This document shows positions 16,131 through 23,780 of a stretch of 64,000 nt of DNA, in pieces. Both the position numbers and the translations under genes were made by a program. Within the stretch, counting starts at the first letter, position 1; each line of letters starts with the position of its first letter. This DNA comes from Faecalibacillus intestinalis (GTDB lineage Bacteria > Bacillota_I > Bacilli_A > Erysipelotrichales > Coprobacillaceae), in NCBI RefSeq assembly GCF_003024685.1, contig NZ_PYLQ01000009.1, positions 27,349 through 91,348 on the forward strand, in the 5' to 3' direction. Under the pieces are notes generated by a model that was not told the DNA's origin, ran no database searches, and saw nothing but the letters and a program-made list of their open reading frames with translations.

Positions 16131-17048
16131 TTATCTAATGAATAAATAAGCTGTATAAATGATATAGAGTAAAATACAAAGAAGACCTTCTTTTCTGTTC
16201 ATTGATTTATTTGTTTTTGCAAATAGATAAAGTAGAATGCTACTTACTAGTAAGATAATACAATCAATAATAGATTCATTTATAACAGTAAGTGGTGAAA
16301 GTGTAGCAGAACATCCTAAAATAAATAAGATATTAAAGATATTAGAGCCAATAGCGTTACCTAAAGCTAAACCACTTTCTCCCTTTTTTGTAGCAACAAT
16401 AGAAGTTACAAGTTCAGGAAGAGAAGTACCAATAGCAACAATCGTAAGTCCGATGAAATTTTCGCTTACACCTAAATTTCTAGCAATAATACAAGCTTGA
16501 TCAACGACTTGTTGTCCACCCAAAATAACGAAAGCTAATCCTAAAACAATAAATAGAATACTCGTTAATAGAGAACGTGTTTTTGTGTTATCTTCATTTT
16601 GTTGGTGACAAATCGCTTCATAAATCATTCTTCCAAGATAGATAATCATTAATAAAATAAGAAATATTCCTTCTAATCTTGAAAGTTTTCCATCAAATAA
16701 CATGATAAGTAAAATGAAAGTAACGATGATATTAAAAGGAAGATCCTTTTTTAAAATCGTTCTATCTGTTTTAAATGAAGCTAAAAAAGCACAGATACCA
16801 ACAACAATTAAACCATTAAAAATATTAGAACCAATAATATTGCTTAAAGCTATTTCGTTATTTCCTGTAAATGCAGCACGTATACTTACCGATGCTTCTG
16901 GTGCGCTCGTTCCCATTGCTACAATCGTTAAACCAATGATTACACTGGGTACTTTTAGAAATCTTGCCAGATTACAGCTTCCCTCAACAAATAAATCAGC
17001 ACCTTTAATTAGAAAAATAAAACCAATCATTAATAAAATATATTCCAT
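16131..17048 (-). CDS. Calcium/sodium antiporter family protein, riboswitch-controlled
   Basis: A 305-residue membrane cation exchanger of the CaCA superfamily (YrbG-like) with about 10 helices. The two alpha repeats are clear: MGTSAPEASVSIRAAFTG..GSNIFN (about 46-75) and IGTSLPELVTSIVATKKGESGLALGNAIGSNIFN (about 205-240). Such proteins exchange Ca2+ or other divalent ions for Na+/H+. A yybP-ykoY (Mn2+) riboswitch with terminator lies in its leader, which suggests the real job is Mn2+ export or Mn/Ca balance. The start ATG has AAAGGGG upstream. Confidence 0.88.
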   Translation of the reverse strand: MEYILLMIGFIFLIKGADLFVEGSCNLARFLKVPSVIIGLTIVAMGTSAPEASVSIRAAFTGNNEIALSNIIGSNIFNGLIVVGICAFLASFKTDRTILKKDLPFNIIVTFILLIMLFDGKLSRLEGIFLILLMIIYLGRMIYEAICHQQNEDNTKTRSLLTSILFIVLGLAFVILGGQQVVDQACIIARNLGVSENFIGLTIVAIGTSLPELVTSIVATKKGESGLALGNAIGSNIFNILFILGCSATLSPLTVINESIIDCIILLVSSILLYLFAKTNKSMNRKEGLLCILLYIIYTAYLFIR

Positions 17049-17075
17049 GTTTTCCCCTTTCTTGCGAAAAAAGTC

Positions 17076-17121
17076 AACAAAAAGACTTTTATCGCATCAA
17101 AAAAATTGATTGATAAAAGTC
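17076..17121 (-). terminator. Riboswitch expression-platform terminator
   Basis: Perfect 10-bp stem, GACTTTTATC / GATAAAAGTC (17084-17093 and 17112-17121), followed on the minus strand by TTTTTG. The 5' arm overlaps the aptamer 3' end, so aptamer folding and termination compete. Confidence 0.85.
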
Positions 17122-17204
17122 TCGTTATTTACTCATAATAACCGGCTATAAGCGTGATGACGATTATTAGAACATCGAAGATGCTAACTACTCCCTTTTA
17201 TATA
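17119..17204 (-). ncRNA. yybP-ykoY manganese riboswitch
   Basis: On the minus strand the leader contains AAAGGGAGTAGTTAGCATC, then ATCGTCATCACG, then GCCGGTTATT and GAGACTTTTATC. GGGAGTAG, the CGTCATCACG core and the closing GAGACT strand are the conserved elements of the yybP-ykoY class, which senses Mn2+ and turns on metal exporters. The downstream 10-bp terminator shares its 5' arm with the aptamer end. It controls the cation exchanger at 16131-17048. Confidence 0.85.
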
Positions 17205-17292
17205 AAAATAATAATTGATAATCATAAATAAATCAATTCTATTTTAATATATGTTAAAATATTTAATGTAGAATTAAATTTGAGGTATTTGT

Positions 17293-17802
17293 ATGAAAAA
17301 ATTATATTTAATAGGTGGAACAATGGGTGTTGGCAAAACTACCACATGCCAAGTTTTAAAAACAAAATTAGATAAAAGTGTATTTTTAGATGGTGATTGG
17401 TGTTGGGATATGCATCCTTTTGTTGTAAATAAAGAAACAAAGAAGCTTGTTTTAAACAATATCTGTACTTTATTGAACAATGATATAAAATGTAATACTT
17501 TTGAAAATATTATTTTTTGTTGGGTAATGCATGAACAAAGTATAATTGATGATATACTTTCACGTCTTGATTTAAATGACGTAAAAGTAATAGCGATTTC
17601 TTTAGTTTGTCAAAAAGAAGCTTTAGAAAAACGTATTCAAAAAGATATTGATCAAGGAATTAGAAAGAGCGATGTTTTAAAAAGAAGTATCGAAAGAATG
17701 GAAATGTATCAAAAATTAGATACTTATAAAATAGATGTTTCTTATAAAACAGTAGAGGAAGTTGTTAATGAAATTATGAAAGTAGGGGTGAAAAATGATT
17801 AG
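17293..17802 (+). CDS. P-loop nucleotide kinase-like protein
   Basis: A 169-residue P-loop protein with Walker A GGTMGVGKTTTCQVL (about 8-22), an acidic strand end LDGDWCWDM (about 36-44) as in AAA_33/gluconate-kinase-like folds, and a lid-like basic helix KRSIERMEMYQKL. It may phosphorylate a small molecule; the substrate is unknown. First gene of a four-gene unit; it overlaps the Dabb gene by 8 nt. Confidence 0.7.
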   Translation: MKKLYLIGGTMGVGKTTTCQVLKTKLDKSVFLDGDWCWDMHPFVVNKETKKLVLNNICTLLNNDIKCNTFENIIFCWVMHEQSIIDDILSRLDLNDVKVIAISLVCQKEALEKRIQKDIDQGIRKSDVLKRSIERMEMYQKLDTYKIDVSYKTVEEVVNEIMKVGVKND

Positions 17803-18091
17803 ACATATTTTATTTTGGAATTATACAGACGAAGTTAAAGAAAAGCATCAAGAAAAAGAAACGTTAATAAAGCTAAAAGAATCTGTTGAAACATTAAAAG
17901 ATATAGAAGGTTTATTATGTGTGGAAATGGAAGAAAACTTATCATCAGGTTATGATCTTGTTTTTTATAGTGAATTTGAAAATCAAGAAGCTTTAAAGGA
18001 TTTTCAAAATCACCCATTGCATGAAGCTCATAAAAAACGTTGTAAAGATTTAGTTTGTAAGCGTTTATGTGGGGATATTGAAAGGAAATAG
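17795..18091 (+). CDS. Dabb (stress responsive A/B barrel) domain protein
   Basis: A 98-residue single-domain protein. MIRHILFWNYTDEV at the start, DIEGLLCVEMEENLSSGYDLVFYSEFENQEALKDFQNHPLHEAHK in the middle are the Dabb dimeric ferredoxin-like pattern (YDLVL..F, YQxHPxH). The start ATG overlaps the kinase gene. Dabb proteins are often stress-induced; no catalytic role is assigned. Confidence 0.88.
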   Translation: MIRHILFWNYTDEVKEKHQEKETLIKLKESVETLKDIEGLLCVEMEENLSSGYDLVFYSEFENQEALKDFQNHPLHEAHKKRCKDLVCKRLCGDIERK

Positions 18092-18098
18092 GTTTAAA

Positions 18099-18497
18099 AT
18101 GAAAAAAAGCTATAAGGGGTACATTGTTTGGATGATTTTATTTTGTGTTGGCATGGTATTGATGATGATTGTTGATTTGAAAAATCTTAAACTATTTAGC
18201 TTGATTTTAGGTAATTATATGCTTATGATGATAACCTTGCTTACAGGAATGATTTATAAAAATGAATGTATTTATTGGTATTCAGGAGTTTCTTATCAAG
18301 AAGCAATTGAGGCAACAAGCATGTCAAGAAAAAAGTATGCTTATAAACATTTTATACGTTTTTTTATAACATGTTTATTGTATTTATTTTATTCAATAAT
18401 AGCTTATTTTTTATCATTTTCATTTGGAATGAATATGACAATTTGTTGTTTGTTAATTATGGTGTGTGCCCTAAGCACGACATCTATTAAGTTATAA
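18099..18497 (+). CDS. Small four-helix membrane protein, unknown
   Basis: A 132-residue protein with about four membrane helices (about 8-27, 33-53, 86-107, 112-130) and a basic loop (SMSRKKYAYKHFIR). The ATG at 18099 is the most plausible start (AAAGGAAATAGG upstream); it lies 7 bp after the Dabb gene and 10 bp before the HD gene. No family recognised. Confidence 0.6.
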   Translation: MKKSYKGYIVWMILFCVGMVLMMIVDLKNLKLFSLILGNYMLMMITLLTGMIYKNECIYWYSGVSYQEAIEATSMSRKKYAYKHFIRFFITCLLYLFYSIIAYFLSFSFGMNMTICCLLIMVCALSTTSIKL

Positions 18498-18507
18498 AGG
18501 AGTTTTT

Positions 18508-19044
18508 ATGAGTTTTATTACAACGTATACAAAAAAATATTTTGATCCATTAAATGTAGATGAAAGTTTATTAGATATTAAAGATATTGCTCATGCACTT
18601 TCTTTAATATGTCGAGGAAATGGGCATGTTCAACATTTTTATTCCGTAGCTCAACATAGTCTTGCTTGTGCTAAAGAAGCAAAGACAAGAGGATATAGTA
18701 AAGAAGTTATTTTAGGATGTTTGTTGCATGATGGAAGTGAAGTTTATTTAAGTGATGTTACAAGACCGATAAAAAAAGAACTTACTTATTATTTAGAAGT
18801 GGAAGATGTTTTACAAAATACGATTTGGAAACATTTTATTCAAAGAGATTTAACAAAAGATGAAACTAAATTAGTTTTTGAAATTGATGATGAAATGTTA
18901 TCTTTGGAACTAAAAGAATTATTAAATGATGAAATCAATTGGGATTATTTAAAGTTGCAAAGAAAAGTTGATTTAAGTTTTGTAGCTTTTGAAACAATTG
19001 AAAATGAATTTATAGAATTTTATAAAGAGACGATGGAAATTTAA
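18508..19044 (+). CDS. HD domain phosphohydrolase (YfbR-like)
   Basis: A 178-residue HD hydrolase. The metal-binding set is visible: HFYSVAQHS (His, about 44-51), CLLHDGSEVYLSDVTRP (His-Asp, about 72-88), with a C-terminal Asp in KVDLSFVAFE. The arrangement matches 5'-nucleotidase-like HD proteins of phage and bacterial genomes that start with TYTKKYFDPL. AAAGGAG precedes the ATG. Last gene of the four-gene unit from 17293. A decayed copy of its 3' end lies at 20129-20205. Confidence 0.85.
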   Translation: MSFITTYTKKYFDPLNVDESLLDIKDIAHALSLICRGNGHVQHFYSVAQHSLACAKEAKTRGYSKEVILGCLLHDGSEVYLSDVTRPIKKELTYYLEVEDVLQNTIWKHFIQRDLTKDETKLVFEIDDEMLSLELKELLNDEINWDYLKLQRKVDLSFVAFETIENEFIEFYKETMEI

Positions 19045-19118
19045 AATTGTCTTTTTCTTTACCCTTTCCTTATTTCTGTGCTAAAATTTGAGTATATATT
19101 TTTAAGGGGGACTCTTAT

Positions 19119-20030
19119 ATGGAACATGTTACATTTGATGAATTTTTTGATTTTGTAAAGAATGAAGATGCTAATTGGTATATTCCTGGCCTAAAAGAAT
19201 ATTTTGAAGGTTTGAATCAAGATGAAATCTATATACAAGACAATTTTTTGGGAAAGCTTGTTTATCAATTTAATAAATTTGAAAATAATTTAAAGGAAGC
19301 TGTTTTTGATAAGTTTATCTGTTATAGAAAAATGACAGATGAAAAAGAAATAAGCATGCTTAAAAACAGTGCCAATGAAATAGCTAATATTGATTTAAAA
19401 AGTGCTTATTCTTACAATGAACTTTTTGACAATGTTTCTCATAACAAATTATTAGAGGATATCAATAAATATAATAATTGTGGGGATGTTGATTTTGATC
19501 TTGGAATAGAATTAAGATTTAATGAAATATATGATGAAGAAACTTTTAACCAAGGTTCTTTAGATATTATAGGAAGTGTTTCATTTAACTCACATAAAAG
19601 TGGAAAAGTCTTTGATTTTCCATTTACTATGACCATTGGTTTAGATTCATATTATTTTGAAAAAGATGGGGATATCTATAAGATATATAAATTTAGGGAG
19701 TTCTATGCTTTTTCTAAAATTTATGGTACAGAAGATACAATTCATTATAGATATAGAAAAAATGATTTTCCATTAGAAAAATATGGTACATATGGTGTAC
19801 ATGTTGATAGTGATATTCCTTTTGCTGGTGATAAGTATTCGATTTATATGTTTAGAAATGACTATGCCCCATTTAAATATGCTTTCCAATATGACTGTCT
19901 AACTCATTTAGTTAAATCTGAACTTGGGAAAGAGCTTTTAGAAAATGTTGCTAAAGAAGATCTATTAAAAATTCTATACAATAGAATAGCCTATGTTGTT
20001 GATGAAAGCCTTATGCCAGAATATGATTAA
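19119..20030 (+). CDS. Hypothetical protein
   Basis: A 303-residue cytosolic protein, not recognised. It has no signal peptide or membrane helix. It is acidic and rich in aromatic residues (NWYIPGLKEYFEG, FREFYAFSKIYGTEDTIHYRYRKNDFPLEKYGTYG). The C-terminal segment (CLTHLVKSELGKELLENVAKEDLLKILYNRIAYVVDESLMPEYD) looks helical. The start ATG follows AAGGGGG. It is a single-gene unit closed by a terminator. Confidence 0.6.
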   Translation: MEHVTFDEFFDFVKNEDANWYIPGLKEYFEGLNQDEIYIQDNFLGKLVYQFNKFENNLKEAVFDKFICYRKMTDEKEISMLKNSANEIANIDLKSAYSYNELFDNVSHNKLLEDINKYNNCGDVDFDLGIELRFNEIYDEETFNQGSLDIIGSVSFNSHKSGKVFDFPFTMTIGLDSYYFEKDGDIYKIYKFREFYAFSKIYGTEDTIHYRYRKNDFPLEKYGTYGVHVDSDIPFAGDKYSIYMFRNDYAPFKYAFQYDCLTHLVKSELGKELLENVAKEDLLKILYNRIAYVVDESLMPEYD

Positions 20031-20057
20031 GATACCGATTTTTGGTATCTTTTTTTT
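20029..20057 (+). terminator. Intrinsic terminator
   Basis: AAGATACC / GGTATCTT stem followed by a T run. Confidence 0.8.
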
Positions 20058-20128
20058 ACCAGTATTTTTTCAATAATAGTTTTATTCTTTGCTTTTATGA
20101 TAAGTTTTATCTACAAGTTGGCAAAAGA

Positions 20129-20205
20129 AATGAATGATAAAATGTTATCTTTGAGATTAAATCAATCATTTTTTAAGGTTACAAAGAAAAGGTGATTTAA
20201 GTTTA
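20129..20205 (+). pseudogene. Decayed fragment of the HD hydrolase gene 3' end
   Basis: The DNA here aligns with 18884-18980 of the intact HD gene: AATGTTATCTTTG at the left and CAAAGAAAA(A/G)(G)TTGATTTAAGTTT-like sequence at the right, with a deletion of about 20 bp between. In translation NDKMLSLRLNQSFFKVTKKR parallels the gene's DDEMLSLELKE...LKLQRK. The reading frame is broken. Probably a remnant of a tandem duplication. Confidence 0.55.
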
Positions 20206-20291
20206 GAATGTCTGAAAAAAGGGAAGACTAGTGAACTATAAGTTCAATGACAGCTTTCTTTTTTTGTTTTACAATAATGTTGGTGATAAAA

Positions 20292-20594
20292 ATGGATAAA
20301 AAATTAATAGACCCTTTAAAACTAGGAATGAATTTAAAAAAATATATTAAGAAAATAGGATATAAAGTCAAAGATATCCAAAATTATTTATGTTTAGAAT
20401 GTCCTCAACCAATTTATCGTTGGTTTAAAGGAAGTACATATCCCTCAATTCATCATTTATATGCATTAAGTTGTTTGTTTGGGGTAAGTATGAATGAATT
20501 GGTTGAAGAAAGTGATGAAAGAAAAGAATGGGGAAATCGTATTTATCAAATAAAAGAGGGAAAACTAATCTTAGAAAAGCAAGAAATTTTGTAA
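20292..20594 (+). CDS. Helix-turn-helix (XRE-like) regulator
   Basis: A 100-residue protein with one HTH domain (about 10-75): GMNLKKYIKKIGYKVKDIQNYLCLECPQPIYRWFKGSTYPSIHHLYALSCLFGVSMNELV. The pattern follows XRE regulators, with RWFKGSTYPSIHHL as the recognition helix region. I chose the ATG at 20292 because GGTGAT lies just upstream. The gene stands alone upstream of the copper operon, but a link is not evident. Confidence 0.8.
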   Translation: MDKKLIDPLKLGMNLKKYIKKIGYKVKDIQNYLCLECPQPIYRWFKGSTYPSIHHLYALSCLFGVSMNELVEESDERKEWGNRIYQIKEGKLILEKQEIL

Positions 20595-20636
20595 GCATAT
20601 TTCTTGCTTATTTTCTAGTATTCAAGTACGATATAG

Positions 20637-20653
20637 ATACCCCATAGGGGTGG
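20637..20653. promoter_or_regulatory. CsoR-type copper operator
   Basis: GATACCCCATAGGGGTG: a GC-rich palindrome (ACCCC-ATA-GGGGT, 20639-20651) in otherwise AT-rich DNA, 12 bp before the copA start. It matches the TACCCC..GGGGTA pattern bound by CsoR. The csoR gene lies downstream of copA in the same operon. Confidence 0.75.
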
Positions 20654-20664
20654 GAGGTATAGTG

Positions 20665-23151
20665 ATGAAAAAGAAATATGATGTCATTGGCATGACATGT
20701 AGTGCTTGTTCAGCCCATGTAGATAAAGCAGTAAGAGGGTTGGATGGTGTTGATGATGTTAATGTCAATTTATTACAGAACTCAATGACTGTTGAATTTA
20801 ATGAAAATAAAATAAATGAAAATCAGATTTTTGAAGCGGTTGATAAAGCGGGTTATAAAGCTCAAAATATTGGTGAAAAACAGGTTTCAAATGTTCAAGA
20901 AGATGAAAATGAACATAAAAAGAAGAATTTGATTTTATCATTTATTTTCTTGATTCCTTTATTTTATATCAGTATGGGACATATGATGAATTGGCCTTTA
21001 CCAAGTATTCTCTTAGGTCATGAAAATATGATGTTCTTTGTTTTAGTTCAATTATGTTTAGTTGTTCCTATTATGTTTATTAATAGAGGTTATTATATTA
21101 GAGGATTTAAGACTTTATGGAATAGAAGTCCAAATATGGATTCTTTGATTGCCTTAGGTTCTTCAGCTGCTTTTATTTATAGTTTATATGCTACTTTTAT
21201 GATGGCTTATTATTTAGGTAGAATGGACATGGATATGACCCATCATTATATGATGCAACTTTACTTTGAATCTGCAGGTATGATTTTAACATTAATTTCT
21301 TTAGGTAAATATTTAGAATCACGTTCTAAACAAAAGACTTCAGAAGCGATTGAAAAATTGATGAAGCTGATGCCTTCAACAGCTATCGTGTTAAAAGATG
21401 GCAAAGAAGTTGAAGTGGCCATTGAAGATGTTCAAATGGGTGATGTTGTGATTGTTAAACCAGGTAACAATATTCCTTTGGATGGAAAAATCATTCAAGG
21501 ACATGGTTCAATCAATGAAGCGATGATTACTGGAGAAAGCTTACCAGTTGATAAAACAGTTGGAGATCAAGTTATTGGTTCAACCAATAACTTAGATGGT
21601 TATATGCAAGTAGAAGTCAGTCATACTTCAAATGATACAACTCTTTCTAAAATCATTCGTTTAGTAGAAGAAGCAGGGGCTTCTAAAGCACCAATTGCGA
21701 AACTTGCCGATAAGATCAGTGGTGTCTTTGTGCCAACCGTTATTACGATTGCAATCATTACTTTCATTTTATGGTTGACACTTGGAAATAAAGATTTCCA
21801 TTTTGCTTTAAACTGTGCAATTTCTGTTCTTGTTATTTCTTGTCCATGTGCTTTAGGGCTTGCCACTCCTACAGCAATTATGGTTGGAACAGGAAAAGGG
21901 GCTAATTTAGGTATTTTAGTAAAATCAGCCCAACATTTAGAACAGCTTTCTAAATGTGATACAATTGTTTTAGATAAAACAGGGACACTTACAGAAGGTA
22001 AACCTCAAGTGACTGAAGTTTATCCAATAAATATAGGTGAAAATGATTTATTGAAATATGCAGGTTCAATTGAACAATATTCTAAGCATCCTTTAGCTAA
22101 AGCAATTTATACTTATGTAAGTGATCAAGGTTTATCAATTAATACTTTAGATCATTTTGAAATGAAACAAGGATTAGGTCTTGTAGGTTCTTTCAGTGGA
22201 GAAGTTCTTTTATCGGGAAATAAAAGATTGATGGAAGAATATGATGTTGATTTATCTTCGATTGATGATTTATATAAAGAATTATCGTCGAAAGGAAAGA
22301 CACCATTATTTTATAGTTATGCTGGTAAACTGATCGGTTTAATTGTTGTAAGTGATGTCTTAAAACAAACAAGTAAACATGCAATTGATTGTTTAAAAGA
22401 TATGCATATGAATATCTATATGTTAACTGGGGATAATCAATTAACTGCCAATGCAATAGCAAGCGAATTAGGAATTGAAGCGATTGGTGAAGTCTTACCA
22501 CAAGATAAAGAAAAACATGTCAGAGAATTACAAGAAAAAGGACATCGTGTAATCATGGTGGGTGATGGAATCAATGATGCACCTGCTCTTGTTAGAAGTG
22601 ATGTTGGTATTGCAATGACTTCTGGTATTGATATTGCGATTGAATCAGCAGATATTGTATTAATGAAAAATGATTTACAAGATGTTGTTGTTGCTTATGA
22701 ACTTTCAAAAGCAACGATTAAAAATATTAAAGAAAACTTATTCTGGGCATTTTTCTATAATGTGATAGGAATTCCTATCGCTGCCGGTGTTTTCTATCCA
22801 TTCTTTGGTTTATTATTAGATCCAATGTTTGGGGCAGCAGCGATGTCGTTAAGTTCTGTCTTTGTAGTTTCAAATGCTTTAAGACTTAGATTCTTTAAAC
22901 CACAACATCAAATAATTCAAATAAAGGAAAATAGGAAAAAGGAAGAAAAGAAAATGAAAAAGGTATTAGTAGAAGGAATGATGTGTCAACATTGTAAGGC
23001 ACACGTAGAAAAAGCGTTAAATGAAATTGATGGTGTTCATGCAACAGTTGATTTAGAAAACAATTGTGCTTTTGTAGAAGGTGAAGTTGATGAAGCAATC
23101 CTAAAACAAGCCATTGAAGAAGCAGGATATACTTATAAAGGAATTGAATAA
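20665..23151 (+). CDS. copA: Copper-exporting P1B-type ATPase with N- and C-terminal HMA domains
   Basis: Cu+ exporter, 828 residues. An N-terminal HMA domain carries GMTCSAC (Cys12, Cys15). The transporter core has the CPC motif (Cys393-Cys395), DKTGT phosphorylation site (Asp437), the HP locus SKHPLA, and a GDGINDAPAL hinge; helices 7-8 carry YNVIGIP and MSLSS, typical of Cu+ ATPases. A second HMA domain (from about 764, MMCQHC with Cys774/Cys777) is fused to the C-terminus, which is unusual. It looks like a CopZ chaperone, and its first Met has a Shine-Dalgarno-like AAAGGAAG upstream. The ATG at 20665 follows GGGAGG. csoR follows after 2 bp. Confidence 0.95.
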   Translation: MKKKYDVIGMTCSACSAHVDKAVRGLDGVDDVNVNLLQNSMTVEFNENKINENQIFEAVDKAGYKAQNIGEKQVSNVQEDENEHKKKNLILSFIFLIPLFYISMGHMMNWPLPSILLGHENMMFFVLVQLCLVVPIMFINRGYYIRGFKTLWNRSPNMDSLIALGSSAAFIYSLYATFMMAYYLGRMDMDMTHHYMMQLYFESAGMILTLISLGKYLESRSKQKTSEAIEKLMKLMPSTAIVLKDGKEVEVAIEDVQMGDVVIVKPGNNIPLDGKIIQGHGSINEAMITGESLPVDKTVGDQVIGSTNNLDGYMQVEVSHTSNDTTLSKIIRLVEEAGASKAPIAKLADKISGVFVPTVITIAIITFILWLTLGNKDFHFALNCAISVLVISCPCALGLATPTAIMVGTGKGANLGILVKSAQHLEQLSKCDTIVLDKTGTLTEGKPQVTEVYPINIGENDLLKYAGSIEQYSKHPLAKAIYTYVSDQGLSINTLDHFEMKQGLGLVGSFSGEVLLSGNKRLMEEYDVDLSSIDDLYKELSSKGKTPLFYSYAGKLIGLIVVSDVLKQTSKHAIDCLKDMHMNIYMLTGDNQLTANAIASELGIEAIGEVLPQDKEKHVRELQEKGHRVIMVGDGINDAPALVRSDVGIAMTSGIDIAIESADIVLMKNDLQDVVVAYELSKATIKNIKENLFWAFFYNVIGIPIAAGVFYPFFGLLLDPMFGAAAMSLSSVFVVSNALRLRFFKPQHQIIQIKENRKKEEKKMKKVLVEGMMCQHCKAHVEKALNEIDGVHATVDLENNCAFVEGEVDEAILKQAIEEAGYTYKGIE

Positions 23152-23153
23152 GT

Positions 23154-23417
23154 ATGATGGCCGATAAAAAACAGGTCACAAGACTTTTAAAAACCGCAAG
23201 AGGACAAATTGATGGTATCTTAAAAATGGTGGAAGAAGATCGTTATTGTATTGATATTTCACATCAAATCATGGCCAGTGAAGCGATTTTAAAAAGAGCC
23301 AACAAAGAAGTCTTAAAAGCCCACATGACCCATTGTGTTCATGATGCGGTAAATAGTGAAGATTGTGATCAAAAAATAGAAGAAATGATTAAAGTCTTAG
23401 ATAATTTATTGAAATAA
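23154..23417 (+). CDS. csoR: Copper-sensing transcriptional repressor
   Basis: An 87-residue all-helical CsoR/RcnR family repressor. The Cu+ ligands are Cys32 (RYCIDI), His57 and Cys61 (HMTHC, spacing H-x3-C), the CsoR pattern. RLLKTARGQIDGILKMVEEDRYC is the family N-terminus. It begins 2 bp after copA and probably represses the whole operon through the GC-rich operator at 20637; copper binding would release it. A terminator follows. Confidence 0.95.
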   Translation: MMADKKQVTRLLKTARGQIDGILKMVEEDRYCIDISHQIMASEAILKRANKEVLKAHMTHCVHDAVNSEDCDQKIEEMIKVLDNLLK

Positions 23418-23448
23418 GAAATCTTTTAAAAAGGTTTCTTATTTTTTT
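23413..23448 (+). terminator. Terminator of copA-csoR
   Basis: 9-bp stem AATAAGAAA / TTTCTTATT around the stop codon, then seven T. Confidence 0.8.
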
Positions 23449-23460
23449 GCGTAAATAAGT

Positions 23461-23490
23461 ATAATACCAGCTTATATAAGACGGTATTAT
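23461..23490. repeat. 30-bp palindrome upstream of cas9
   Basis: ATAATACC at the left and GGTATTAT at the right (8-bp arms), with a second inner pair CTTA / TAAG around a TA centre; two mismatched positions separate the arms. It has no T run, so it is more likely an operator or cruciform site than a terminator. Confidence 0.6.
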
Positions 23491-23659
23491 ATCTTTTGAT
23501 ATTGTAAACTACAAGTATAAAGTAATGGGGTTGCTATTAAAGGAAGTAATTTTAAAGATAATAAAAGTTGTATTAAATATTTTAATGCTTGTTTGTTTGA
23601 TAAAATCAATTAAAGTGAAAGAGAGTCTAAATAAAACAATCACTTAAAATAACACAACT

Positions 23660-23698
23660 GTTTTGTTACCTTATAAATAATGTTAGAAAATGTAAGAA
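23660..23698 (+). repeat. Degenerate CRISPR repeat upstream of cas9
   Basis: GTTTTGTTACC (23660-23670) is identical to the first 11 bases of the array repeat. The following bases weakly track the repeat end (TGTTAGAA then TAAGA, against TGCTAGAA then TAAGAC). The kept part is exactly what forms the lower stem and bulge with the tracrRNA anti-repeat. It lies about 110 bp before the cas9 start, in array orientation. Confidence 0.6.
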
Positions 23699-23780
23699 TT
23701 ATTAAAAATATCCATTGTTTGTATCGAATAGAAAAATAAAAGTGTATAATTAAACTAATAAGTAGTTAGGAGGAAAAATC

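Larger units (their letters stand above)
23449..23780. other. Leader region of cas9 (no gene)
   Basis: About 330 bp without a coding gene. It holds a 30-bp near-perfect palindrome (23461-23490), a degenerate CRISPR repeat (23660-23698), a TATAAT at 23745-23750 that may be the cas9 -10 (no good -35 at the right distance) and the cas9 Shine-Dalgarno AGGAGG. Confidence 0.6.

Noticed and set aside
15828..16149. Several 60-68 codon frames on both strands
   Set aside because: They overlap each other and the hairpins, lack ribosome sites and have no protein-like pattern.
23640..23700. A second tracrRNA on the minus strand upstream of cas9 (the repeat-like element read as anti-repeat)
   Set aside because: Sequence after the would-be anti-repeat is AT-rich with no nexus or terminator hairpins, whereas the RNA at 27110-27187 has all of them.
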